Origin: Clostridium sp. CAG:678
Lineage (GTDB): Bacteria > Bacillota > Clostridia > Oscillospirales > Acutalibacteraceae
DNA length: 64,000 nucleotides
Direction: 5' to 3'
Assembly (NCBI GenBank): GCA_000431535.1
Contig: HF991825.1
Span: 54,591 to 118,590, forward strand
Each line of letters starts with the position of its first letter. The first letter of the stretch is position 1. Shown in pieces: positions 27,692 to 36,021 of the stretch. The translations under genes were made by a program, and so were the position numbers. Below the pieces are notes generated by a model. The model was not told the DNA's origin. It saw only the letters and a program-made list of their open reading frames with translations, and ran no database searches.

Positions 27692-27838
27692 ATTTTCCTC
27701 CGTCCGTTAAAAATGCGTGGCCGAAGCCACGCATAAACAACGCGGCTCGGGCTGTTGCAGCACAGTTTATTTCAACGCGGAAAATGCAGACCGGCACACA
27801 TTTGCATGCCTGCTCTGAAAAGAATTAAACTGTGCCGC
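27692..27838 (-). promoter_or_regulatory. Structured leader / riboswitch-like attenuator of the NatAB-like operon
   Basis: Transcribed on minus from about 27838. Ten bases GCACAGTTTA and TAAACTGTGC (27826-27835 and 27760-27769) form a perfect P1 helix closing a ~56-base domain, which contains a second stem (GCATGC with GTGTGC, flanked by GCAG/CTGC). After P1 a linker leads to the terminator at 27706-27734, just before the ribosome binding site. This is the architecture of a transcription-terminating riboswitch. No known class motif was recognised. Confidence 0.6.
27706..27734 (-). terminator. Leader terminator (attenuator) upstream of the NatA-like gene
   Basis: On minus, ATGCGTGGC / GCCACGCAT with a TTCG tetraloop, followed by TTTTT. 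It is upstream of the coding region rather than downstream, so it is an attenuator candidate. Confidence 0.75.
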
Positions 27839-27844
27839 AATTTT

Positions 27845-27873
27845 ATTATAACAAAAGGAAAAAGTAATGTAAA
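27845..27873 (-). promoter_or_regulatory. Promoter of the NatAB-like operon
   Basis: On minus, TTTACA (27873-27868), 17-base spacer, extended -10 TGTTATAAT (hexamer 27850-27845). Transcription would start at about 27838, at the P1 helix of the leader. Confidence 0.7.
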
Positions 27874-27908
27874 TATGAAAATAGTATTATTGGGTCATCA
27901 CTTTCTGC

Positions 27909-28533
27909 TTATGTCGAGCCTGTTTGCAATATACATAAGATTTTTATGTCGCCGTCAACCAGTTTTCCGTTTTGATCGGGCGGAAGATTGATCACCATAA
28001 CATTGTTTGCTTTTTCAAGAATACGGTAATTCTTTATGATCTCTTCCGAATCCATAAGTGGTTTTTGCGCATAGGTGTCTGAATAAAACCAGCTGAATTC
28101 TTTTCGTGAGCAGATTGTCTGCTCAAATGGCAAATAGTATTCTTTGCCGTTAAAAGTGTATATCTTCGGGTCGTCTTCACGGCACATGTTTGGGTCCCAC
28201 AACCTGAAATCGGAGGGAAACATACGAAGCGGATCCCGGTCGCGGTAATTTTTCGGTTCATACCGCTTTTTTGGCATTCCTTTCTTTTCACTGTATTTTC
28301 CCACGGTGTGGTTTACACCGATCTGGCACATCGGCTGCATGGATTTCACATGGCTATATAATCTGTCCAGCTGCCATGCGCGGCAGGGCTTATCCCATGC
28401 CCCGTCAAACCAAAGTTCCACAACCTCGCCATATCTGCCGTCCATGAGTTCGGTAGGCTGCGAGAAATCGAACTGAATTTCGTTTTTTTGCGAGTGGGCG
28501 CCGTACAACGGTACTGCCCCCGAGCAAAAAACG
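27909..28533 (-). pseudogene. GH29 alpha-L-fucosidase, N-terminally truncated
   Basis: About 200 residues equal to the later part of a GH29 catalytic domain: TELMDGRYGEVVELWFDGAW (the Asp of WFDG is the family nucleophile), then FRLWDPNMC, WFYSDTYAQKPLMDSEEIIK and NNVMVINLPPDQNGK. Intact GH29 enzymes need ~200 more residues upstream; here the upstream sequence has no homology and no start with a ribosome binding site. Its first 160 bases recur exactly at 41043-41202. It is probably non-functional, although it lies near the fucose genes. Confidence 0.8.
28374..28533. repeat. 160-bp exact direct repeat, copy 1
   Basis: Identical to 41043-41202, same orientation. This copy is continuous with the rest of the fucosidase fragment (27909-28373) on one side and ends at GAGCAAAAAACG on the other. 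The two copies bracket about 12.5 kb of carbohydrate and resistance genes. Confidence 0.95.
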
Positions 28534-28689
28534 TGTAAGGCAGGTTTTAATCTGCTTGTTATTTTTTTATCTGCTGTTCGGCTTAATTATGCGGAATTTT
28601 AAAACTAAGTATGTTTCACTGGCTTTACATTCGCTGTTTTTGCCTCGTTCATTGCCCCCCCATGTTGCTCCCCAATTTAATAACTTATA

Positions 28690-28724
28690 AAAAAGAGCCC
28701 TGCAACAACGGCAAGGCCCTGTTT
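28690..28724 (-). terminator. Terminator of the GH35 gene
   Basis: On minus, GCCTTGC / GCAGGGC (one G-T pair) with a seven-base loop, followed by TCTTTTTT. Confidence 0.7.
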
Positions 28725-28742
28725 TGTTTTTCGTTTTTAGAT

Positions 28743-30521
28743 TCAGCCAAGGTCATGCTGATCTGTTAGGGTTACTCGGTTTTTAGAAAAACTTTCCATT
28801 TCAAGCACAATGATCTCATTTTCCTCTTTCAGCAGCGCGCCCGGCAGGTAAAGCGACCTCTGCGGGCCTACGTTCCAGTATCTTCCAAGGTTGAAACCGT
28901 TTACCCATACATAACCCTTCTGAAATCCGCTCAGGTGCACAAAGCAGTCCGCTTTGGAGGATGTTTTGAATCTGCCGCGCAGAAATACGGGCAGGGAATC
29001 CGCCTTTGCGGTGTATTCCAGTTTATCCAAATTGTCCAGCGGCATAGTGTACACATCGTATCCCATCTGCCGCTGATTGCCTATGTAAATATCCGTCATG
29101 CCCTTGCGGTCCATTATCTGATCGCCGTAATTTACACGACCCATACTGTCTACCAAAACGCCGATCTTTCGGTTGCCGCTGAGCGCGGGCATCAAAAATT
29201 TTTCTTCCTTTTTCAGCCCAAAAAGGGATTGAATCCCTTTCTTTTTTACGGTGTACTGTGTTCTGTCTATTCGCTTTTTCAGTTTTCCATCAAAGTAGAC
29301 GTAGCCGAAATCGTGCACGTTTCGGAATTCTATGGGCGATAGGTCATATTTTCCGCTGAGTACCGTTTCATAATAGATCAGGCCGAAATTCTGACCAAAG
29401 TATTCCATGCTTTCCGGCACGGCTGCCCTGTGCTTTTCTGCAATATTGCAAAGATTATCAAACAGCGGGGCAAATTCATTCAGTTCTACCGTGCCGATGG
29501 ATTGTAACTTCGGCGCAGGCGGCAGAGCACCCGTTTCTATGCCCTGATGTTCACAGAGGATCTTTCTAACCTCGTGATACGCCGGGGTGTAATCGCCCCA
29601 TTCGTTTAAAAGCGCGCAGTAATCATAACTTGTAACGGTGGGCTGATACCCCTCTCCGGGGTTGAAATTTGCACCGGCGGTGAATCCGAAATTCGTGCCG
29701 CCGTGGAACATATAAAAATTAAAACTTGCGCCGGTATCCAGAAAATCACGGATCTCCTTGCCAACGGAACCGGCGTCTCTTGTGTGATGTTTGTCACGCC
29801 AGTGGTCAAACCAGCCGCACCAGAATTCGCCACACATGTTCGGGCCGTTATTTTCAAAATCTTTCAGGCAGCCAAAAGCCGTTTTTGCCTTGGAGCCGAA
29901 GTTGAGCACCTTATAAATATCGGGCAGCGATCCGCCGGAAAGCATGTTTTTCCAGTTCCCGTCAGAGGTAAAATAAAGTACGTCTATACCGCAGTCGCGC
30001 ATCAGTTTTTCTATGTATCTCAGGTATTCCTTATCATTGCCGTATGAGCCGTATTCGTTTTCCACTTGCATGGCAATAATGTTTCCGCCGTTTGTTTCAA
30101 GCAGGGGCGCCAGCTTTGGGAGCAGGGCTTTGTAAAACCGCTCCACGGCTTTCAGGTAATCCGGATAGCAGCATCTGATCTGCATGTTTTTGTCTTTCAA
30201 GAGCCATGCCGGCAGACCGCCGAAATCCCATTCTGCGCAAATATAGGGCCCGGGGCGCACAATGCAGTATAAGCCCGCTTTTTTTGCGGTCTCTATAAAT
30301 CTTACAATATCCAGCATTCCGTCAAAGCAGAATTCGCCCGGTTTCGGCTCGTGCAGATTCCAGCAAACATACGTTTCAACTGTGTTGAACCCGGCGGCTT
30401 TCAGTTTGGTTAATCTGTCCTCCCAGTATTCGGGCAGGATGCGGAAATAGTGCATTGCCCCGGAATAGATGCTGAAAGGCTTGCCGTTCATATAAAATTT
30501 TTTGTCTTTGATCTCCAGCAT
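28743..30521 (-). CDS. GH35 beta-galactosidase
   Basis: A 592-residue GH35 enzyme. The N-terminal TIM barrel shows SGAMHYFRILPEYWEDRL, NTVETYVCWNLHEPKPG and RPGPYICAEWDFGGLP. The acid/base Glu is in MQVENEYGSYG, the nucleophile Glu in GEFWCGWFDHW. C-terminal beta domains follow (VNGFNLGRYWNVGPQRSLYLPG). There is no signal peptide, so it acts inside the cell on imported galactosides. The site ACGGAGGT precedes the ATG. The neighbouring fucose genes suggest a role in fucosylated host or milk glycan breakdown (inference). Confidence 0.95.
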   Translation of the reverse strand: MLEIKDKKFYMNGKPFSIYSGAMHYFRILPEYWEDRLTKLKAAGFNTVETYVCWNLHEPKPGEFCFDGMLDIVRFIETAKKAGLYCIVRPGPYICAEWDFGGLPAWLLKDKNMQIRCCYPDYLKAVERFYKALLPKLAPLLETNGGNIIAMQVENEYGSYGNDKEYLRYIEKLMRDCGIDVLYFTSDGNWKNMLSGGSLPDIYKVLNFGSKAKTAFGCLKDFENNGPNMCGEFWCGWFDHWRDKHHTRDAGSVGKEIRDFLDTGASFNFYMFHGGTNFGFTAGANFNPGEGYQPTVTSYDYCALLNEWGDYTPAYHEVRKILCEHQGIETGALPPAPKLQSIGTVELNEFAPLFDNLCNIAEKHRAAVPESMEYFGQNFGLIYYETVLSGKYDLSPIEFRNVHDFGYVYFDGKLKKRIDRTQYTVKKKGIQSLFGLKKEEKFLMPALSGNRKIGVLVDSMGRVNYGDQIMDRKGMTDIYIGNQRQMGYDVYTMPLDNLDKLEYTAKADSLPVFLRGRFKTSSKADCFVHLSGFQKGYVWVNGFNLGRYWNVGPQRSLYLPGALLKEENEIIVLEMESFSKNRVTLTDQHDLG

Positions 30522-30753
30522 AGTGACCTCCGTGAAAATCGTTCCATAGAATCGGTGCGCTGCATTCCGGTTTGCCGTATGCAGAGCGGTGTAAAATGTT
30601 GTATTGCCCCACCATTGTACAATAATAAATCCGATTTGTCACTGTTTATTCGATGCAGGATTTCAAATTATTTTGCAAATTTTATGTTGAACAGTAAGAA
30701 AATGCCTATCAAATCTGAATCAATTAAAAACAGATCGCATTGCGCATTTTCAG

Positions 30754-30794
30754 AAAAAAGCGCCGAATACCCGTTTTGGCTATTCGGCACTTTT
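30754..30794 (-). terminator. Terminator of the BceB-like gene
   Basis: On minus, GTGCCGAATA / TATTCGGCGC stem, followed by six T residues. Confidence 0.85.
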
Positions 30795-30801
30795 GTATTT
30801 G

Positions 30802-32829
30802 TTATTCCCTTCCGCCGGTAACGATCGTATAGTAGGATCGGGAAGTAATGCGGTAAACGATCACATACAAAACCGCAAAGGTCAGGAAACAGGCAACCGT
30901 TGTGCCGATCAGCAGAGCCGGGTTTGTGAAACCGAGCAGCGTGATTGTTCGGTTGATCAGCGGAAAATTGAATGCAAGGTGGATTCCCGCCATGATCAGC
31001 GGCGCAAAAAAGACGGTGAGCACCTGTGAGTTAATGCTCTTTTTGATCTCTTTTTCCGTCATGCCCACTTTTTTCATAATATCAAACCGCGAGCGGTCCT
31101 CATACCCCTCGGAGATCTGTTTGTAGTACATGATCAGCACCGCGGCAAAAATAAATACGATGCCAAGCAGGATCCCAAGGAAAAACAACCCGCCGTAAAG
31201 CCCCATAAACATATCTAAGCTGCCGGCAATACTTTCAATGGAAAAGCCGCAGCTTGCTGCGGTCAGCGTTGTGTTTGCATGTATGTTTTTGTCAAACGCA
31301 TCGGTCAGATCGTATAGTTTTTCTGTTTCACAATCAAAATCCGAACCTATGATATAATGCGAGCTCATGACCTTGCTGCCGTTTGGTTCTGTTATATCCG
31401 CGAACCGGGCAATATATTCGTCGTAATTCGGCACAAAAAGATAAATGCTGTCGTTTACAGAACTGGTATCGATCCCGTAGCCGATGTAGTCATCCACATA
31501 TTTTTTGATCTTCAGTTCGCCGGTGCCGTTGATGTTGATCGTGCTTTCGTCATAGTCCGAAAGTTTTGTTGTATAGGCGATCGCCTCGTTTTCCCCAAGC
31601 GTTTCGTTTTTGCCCATCAGGCGGTTGTAGTCTTCCAGCGGCACGATCAGCACATTATATGCGCTGCTGTTATAAAATCCGTTCGTAACGATCTGAAAAT
31701 CATTGCCGCTGACATTTGCGGAAAAATCAGAAAGGCGGTAACTGATCTTGTTCAGCGGGGTAACGCCGCTTTCTTTTGCCGTTCTTTCAAATATATCATT
31801 TGTGCCGTTTATGATGCTGTCATCAATACTGCCGTCCTGCGCAGCGGTAATATCTATTACCAGATCGCGGGGATAGCGTGCGCGCAGGCTGTCGTCCATG
31901 CCGGTATACAGGCACACCGTGCAGGAAATCATAACAAGCACCATTGTGCTGAGTATGCAGATGGAGGCAAGCCCCGCACCGTTTCTTTTCATTCGGTATG
32001 CCATGGTGGAAACGGATATAAAATGATTGGTTTTGTAGTAATAATGCTTGTTTTTCTGCAGCGCCTTGCAAAGCGCAACGGAGCCGGAGATAAACAGCAT
32101 ATAGGTTGCAACGATAACCATAATGACGGCAACGAAGTACATTAAGATCGCCGCCATGGGATTGGTGATCGTAACGGCAATCACATAGGCGCCGGCAAGG
32201 ATCAGTGCGCCAAGTACGGCAATCACCCAGTTCGCTTTCGGCGGCTTTTCGCCGGTGCTTTCGCTTTTCAGCAGGTCAACCGGGTTGGTCATATGGATCT
32301 GCCGCAGCGCACTGAGCAGGATCAAAATAAAGATCACGGCAAACCATAAAAACGTTGTGCCTATGGAATCCGGCGAAACGCTTAATGAAAAATCTGCGCC
32401 GGCAGTTAAAATGTTTACCATTAAAAGCTGGGCGAATTTTGAAAACAGCAGTCCGCACGCCAGACCCGCTGCCATGGATATGCAGAAGATTACGGCGTTT
32501 TCCCAAAACAGAACTCTGGAAAGATTGATTTTATCCATTCCCAGAATGTTGTAAAGGCCGAATTCCTTTTTTCTTCTGCGTATTAAAAAGGAATTGGTGT
32601 AAAACAGGATCAGCAAAGAAAAAATTCCAAGCACATAGGTGCCGAAAACCAGAATGCCCTGTATCTGTTCGCCGCCCTTTACTTCAAGCATGGATTCGTC
32701 TTTGCTTAAAAACGCCACAATGTAAAACATGGCGATCATTCCCACACAGGTCAAAATATACGGCAGGTACAGTTTTTTATTCTTTTTTATGCCGTCCCAT
32801 GCAAGGCGCAGGTAAAATGCTTTTTTCAT
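30802..32829 (-). CDS. BceB-like ABC permease (FtsX family)
   Basis: A 675-residue permease. It has about ten membrane helices and a large ~200-residue extracytoplasmic domain (residues ~320-510, ARYPRDLVIDITAAQ to FSIESIAGSL) between the fourth-to-sixth and later helices, the hallmark of BceB transporters that sense and resist bacitracin-like antimicrobial peptides. Start ATG 32829 overlaps the stop of the ATPase gene (ATGA). Confidence 0.9.
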   Translation of the reverse strand: MKKAFYLRLAWDGIKKNKKLYLPYILTCVGMIAMFYIVAFLSKDESMLEVKGGEQIQGILVFGTYVLGIFSLLILFYTNSFLIRRRKKEFGLYNILGMDKINLSRVLFWENAVIFCISMAAGLACGLLFSKFAQLLMVNILTAGADFSLSVSPDSIGTTFLWFAVIFILILLSALRQIHMTNPVDLLKSESTGEKPPKANWVIAVLGALILAGAYVIAVTITNPMAAILMYFVAVIMVIVATYMLFISGSVALCKALQKNKHYYYKTNHFISVSTMAYRMKRNGAGLASICILSTMVLVMISCTVCLYTGMDDSLRARYPRDLVIDITAAQDGSIDDSIINGTNDIFERTAKESGVTPLNKISYRLSDFSANVSGNDFQIVTNGFYNSSAYNVLIVPLEDYNRLMGKNETLGENEAIAYTTKLSDYDESTININGTGELKIKKYVDDYIGYGIDTSSVNDSIYLFVPNYDEYIARFADITEPNGSKVMSSHYIIGSDFDCETEKLYDLTDAFDKNIHANTTLTAASCGFSIESIAGSLDMFMGLYGGLFFLGILLGIVFIFAAVLIMYYKQISEGYEDRSRFDIMKKVGMTEKEIKKSINSQVLTVFFAPLIMAGIHLAFNFPLINRTITLLGFTNPALLIGTTVACFLTFAVLYVIVYRITSRSYYTIVTGGRE

Positions 32830-33590
32830 ACGGCATCACCGCCCGTAGCAAGCATGGTCAGCGTGTCGGAAATGCGCTGGTAAAGCTGTTCGTCCGTGCA
32901 GCCGCCGCGGTAAAGCTGGTGAAACACCTCGCCGTCTTTAATGAAAAGCACTCTGCCCGCGTGGCTTGCCGCCTTAACGGAGTGGGTTACCATCACGATC
33001 GTGTGCCCGGCGGCATTGATCTCCTCAAACAGCCTTAACAGTTCGTCCGTTGCCTTGGAATCCAGCGCGCCCGTGGGTTCATCTGCCAGAATCAGTTTCG
33101 GATTTGTTATTACGGCTCTGGCAACTGCCGCTCTCTGTTTCTGGCCGCCTGAGATCTCGTAAGGATATTTTTTCAGGATCTCCGTTATGCCCAGTTGGGC
33201 GGCGATCGGCGGCAGCAGGCGGTGCATCTCCTCATACTTCATGCCCGCAAGCACCAGCGGAAGATAAATATTGTCCTCCACGGAAAACGTGTCCAGCAGG
33301 CTGAAATCCTGAAATACAAAGCCGATGTTTTGCCTTCTGAATGCGGCAATATTCTTTTCCCGGATAGAGGAAATGTCTTCCCCGGCGATTCTGACCGTGC
33401 CGGATGTGGGTTTGTCCAGCGCGGCAAGAATGTTTAAAAGCGTTGTTTTTCCGGAGCCGGATTCACCCATTACCGCAACATATTCGCCCTGCTCCACGCT
33501 GAATGAAACATTGCGCAGCGCCGTTACCTGATTTCCGCCGAAGCGGGTCTGATAGATCTTTTTGATTTGTTTTACTTCAAGAATACTCAT
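32826..33590 (-). CDS. BceA-like ABC ATP-binding protein
   Basis: A 254-residue ATPase: Walker A MGESGSGKTTLL, Q-loop FVFQDFSLLD, signature EISGGQKQRAAVARA, Walker B LILADEPTGALDSK, H-loop MVTHSVKAA. ATG 33590 follows GGAAAGGAGAG. It forms the antimicrobial peptide resistance transporter with the downstream permease and is controlled by the adjacent two-component genes. Confidence 0.93.
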   Translation of the reverse strand: MSILEVKQIKKIYQTRFGGNQVTALRNVSFSVEQGEYVAVMGESGSGKTTLLNILAALDKPTSGTVRIAGEDISSIREKNIAAFRRQNIGFVFQDFSLLDTFSVEDNIYLPLVLAGMKYEEMHRLLPPIAAQLGITEILKKYPYEISGGQKQRAAVARAVITNPKLILADEPTGALDSKATDELLRLFEEINAAGHTIVMVTHSVKAASHAGRVLFIKDGEVFHQLYRGGCTDEQLYQRISDTLTMLATGGDAV

Positions 33591-33614
33591 TCGTATCTCT
33601 CCTTTCCTGCTGTC

Positions 33615-33690
33615 ATTATAGCAGGAAGGGGAAATGCAAGCCATCGAATGTGCTTACATTTCCCCGCGCATTTCTTACGGTGCTGTAAGA
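33615..33690 (-). promoter_or_regulatory. BceA-like promoter with two inverted-repeat sites
   Basis: Extended -10 TGCTATAAT on minus (hexamer 33620-33615). A long inverted repeat (33628-33641 with 33652-33665; 14-base arms GGGGAAATGCAAGC and GCTTACATTTCCCC, one mismatch) covers the -35 zone. Further upstream, TCTTAC-N6-GTAAGA (33673-33690) is a perfect dyad of the kind bound by BceR-type regulators. Confidence 0.6.
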
Positions 33691-33700
33691 AGTGAAAAAA

Positions 33701-34687
33701 CTATTCCGTTTCCAGTTTTTTGCTTCTCAGATCCAAATAAACCGCGGTGCCTTCGCCGGATTCCGCCCATATGCGGTGGTTCAGGTTATCGCAGATCCGT
33801 TTGCACAGATAAAGACCGAGTCCGCTTGCTTTTTTATCCGCCCTGCCGTTCAAACCGGTGTAGCCGCGTTCAAATATTCTGGGCAGATCTTCGGGCGCGA
33901 TGCCGATACCGGTGTCCTTTATGCAAAGTATACCCGGTGTTTTCATGGAAACTCTGATTTCGCCGCCGGAGGGCGTGTATTTTACGGCGTTGGAAAGGAT
34001 CTGCTCAATCACAAACAAAAGCCATTTTTCGTCCGTAAGCGCCGTAAATGGTGTTTCTTCATATTCCAGTTTCAGTTTTTTTGAAATGAACTGACCGGAA
34101 AAATGCCGAAACGCCTGTTTTAACAGTTTATCCAGATCCTGTTTTGCAATCACATAATCCGTGCTCTCACTGCCCAGGCGCAGATAGCAGAGCACCATTT
34201 CAACATATTGCTCAATCCTGAACAAATCATCACTGATTGTTCGGGAAAGCGGGGAATCTTCATTTTGCAGGGTCAGGCGCATGGAGGCGATCGGCGTTTT
34301 GATCTGGTGCGCCCACACCGTGTAATATTCCACCATATCGCTGAATTTGCTGCTGAACGCCGCTTCCTCTGCTTTGATCTCCTGCCGCAGGCTGGCAATA
34401 ATATTTTGGTAATCTTCATCGTCCTGCGTAATCCGCTCCGGCAGATTATCTATCAGTTCTGCGCGCATTTTTTCGATCTCGCACAGCGTTTTGTGCTTGT
34501 GCCTTGCTTTGGAAAGATCCACTGCCGCGATCACCGAGCCGATACAAAGGCATACAATGGCAGGGTAGACCACCGCGCCTGCGGGCAGATGATATAAAAC
34601 GAACGCGCACAGAAAGATCAGGCAAAACAAAAGAAAAGTCAAAATCAGCGCTTTGCGTTTTCTTAAATACGTTAAAAAGAATTTCAA
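33701..34687 (-). CDS. BceS-like sensor histidine kinase
   Basis: A 328-residue kinase. Two N-terminal membrane helices with almost no extracytoplasmic loop (intramembrane-sensing type), a DHp domain with the phospho-His in VWAHQIKTPIASMRL, and an ATPase domain with NAVKYTPSGG, IKDTGIGIAPEDL and GLGLYLCKRI. The start is TTG 34687 after AAGGTGA. Kinases of this type take their signal from the cognate BceAB transporter. Confidence 0.93.
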   Translation of the reverse strand: MKFFLTYLRKRKALILTFLLFCLIFLCAFVLYHLPAGAVVYPAIVCLCIGSVIAAVDLSKARHKHKTLCEIEKMRAELIDNLPERITQDDEDYQNIIASLRQEIKAEEAAFSSKFSDMVEYYTVWAHQIKTPIASMRLTLQNEDSPLSRTISDDLFRIEQYVEMVLCYLRLGSESTDYVIAKQDLDKLLKQAFRHFSGQFISKKLKLEYEETPFTALTDEKWLLFVIEQILSNAVKYTPSGGEIRVSMKTPGILCIKDTGIGIAPEDLPRIFERGYTGLNGRADKKASGLGLYLCKRICDNLNHRIWAESGEGTAVYLDLRSKKLETE

Positions 34688-34696
34688 TAGATCACC

Positions 34697-35368
34697 TTAT
34701 TCAACAATGTAGCCTACGGAAAATTTAGTTTTAATAAAATTCTGCAATCCTGCGCCGTCCAGTTTTTTGCGCAGACGGTTAATGTTTACCGTCAGGGTAT
34801 TGTCGTCAATAAAACTGTCCGTCTGCCAAAGGCTTTGCATCAGTTTTTCACGGCTCACCGCCTTGCCTTTGTTTCGCATCAGTTCCAGCAGAATCCGGTA
34901 TTCGTTCTTGCTCAGCTCAACCGTTTTTCCGTTATATTCCAGCACGCCCCTGCCTGTGTCCAGCAGCGCGCCTCTGTGTTCCAAGATAGGGGATGCGGGT
35001 GCAAAATCATATGCCCTGCGCAGCAAGGCGTTCATCTTGGCAATCAGCACATGCAGATCAAACGGCTTTGCAATAAAATCATCCGCACCCATATTCATTG
35101 CCATCACCATATTCATATTGTCCGCGGCGGAGGAGATAAACAGGATCGGCACGCTGGAAACGGCGCGGATCTTTTCACACCAGTAATAGCCGTTGTAAAA
35201 CGGCAGGGATATGTCCAGCAGCACCAATTGCGGGGCGTATTCAGAAAACTCGCCTAAAATATTTGAAAAATCATCTGCGGTCTTTGCCGCAAATCCCCAG
35301 CTTTCTGCTTCTTTTTTGATCGCGCGGGCGATCCTTTCATCATCCTCAATAATCAGTATTTTGTACAT
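34697..35368 (-). CDS. BceR-like response regulator (OmpR family)
   Basis: A 223-residue regulator. The receiver has IIEDDERIARAIKKE, the phospho-Asp in LVLLDISLPFYNG and the Lys in IAKPFDLHVL. The winged-helix domain carries VELSKNEYRILLELM and DNTLTVNINRLRKKL. It lies nine bases upstream of the kinase and first in the four-gene module. Confidence 0.94.
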   Translation of the reverse strand: MYKILIIEDDERIARAIKKEAESWGFAAKTADDFSNILGEFSEYAPQLVLLDISLPFYNGYYWCEKIRAVSSVPILFISSAADNMNMVMAMNMGADDFIAKPFDLHVLIAKMNALLRRAYDFAPASPILEHRGALLDTGRGVLEYNGKTVELSKNEYRILLELMRNKGKAVSREKLMQSLWQTDSFIDDNTLTVNINRLRKKLDGAGLQNFIKTKFSVGYIVE

Positions 35369-35438
35369 GTCTTACAGTCCACAGCCTTTCCGGCATACAT
35401 TTTAGCAAATAACGGCGTTTCGTTCAAGCAGATCCCTG

Positions 35439-36020
35439 TTATATTACAATATTGTTAGAATCTTTCTGCTTTTTTATCGATCTTTCTATGAAATCCGCCC
35501 ACTGCCCCTGCACAGCGCCGGGATCCTTTTCCAGATTTTTCAGCCTTTCTCTGTATTCGCTTATCTTGCCGTATATGTGCCGGCCGCATGTTTTCAGTTC
35601 GTATCTTCTGGCAACGGCTGTCAGTTCGTAAACGGCAAGCCCAATGGCATGGCGCTGGGAATGCACGGTTGCGCACGCCTGTCCAACGGCGTGAAACAGC
35701 GCTTTTCCTTCCGCGTCCGTCCACGGCTCTTTTGCCCGCGCGTGGCATTCCAAAATCGCCCGCTTTGCCTGCGGCATTTTTATGGTTCCGCACGCCCAGC
35801 TTTCCGCTGCTTTTATTGCCTGCGCTGCCGCATCCTCAAACGGGTATTTTTCAAAAAGCCGTTTTGCGCATATATTCGCGCCGTCCAGCGCCCAGCGTAT
35901 GGCTATGCGCCTGTCGCATGCGGCCAGTTCCCGGTTCAGCGCACGCAGCAGGTTGCCGTCCTTTGAAAACAGGATCTCCCTTTTGCGGCGCAAGGCGGTT
36001 ACCAGTTCATCGGTTTCCAT
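35439..36020 (-). CDS. Putative immunity protein (Imm-5-like)
   Basis: A 193-residue all-helical protein rich in Ala and Cys. The regions DRRIAIRWALDGANICAKRL, LECHARAKEPWTDAEGKAL and HAVGQACATVHSQRHAIGLA resemble the 'putative immunity protein' (Imm-5-like) family, whose core has the same AHAAARE and GQAxATxHxxxHA pattern. No toxin gene is visible nearby. It starts two bases after the AraC gene ends, so it is probably in one transcript with that regulator. The family call is from memory of the pattern and is moderate. Confidence 0.55.
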   Translation of the reverse strand: METDELVTALRRKREILFSKDGNLLRALNRELAACDRRIAIRWALDGANICAKRLFEKYPFEDAAAQAIKAAESWACGTIKMPQAKRAILECHARAKEPWTDAEGKALFHAVGQACATVHSQRHAIGLAVYELTAVARRYELKTCGRHIYGKISEYRERLKNLEKDPGAVQGQWADFIERSIKKQKDSNNIVI

Positions 36021-36021
36021 T

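Noticed and set aside
28374-28533. Repeat as an insertion sequence end
   Set aside because: No terminal inverted repeats, no target duplication and no transposase; it is an internal gene fragment.
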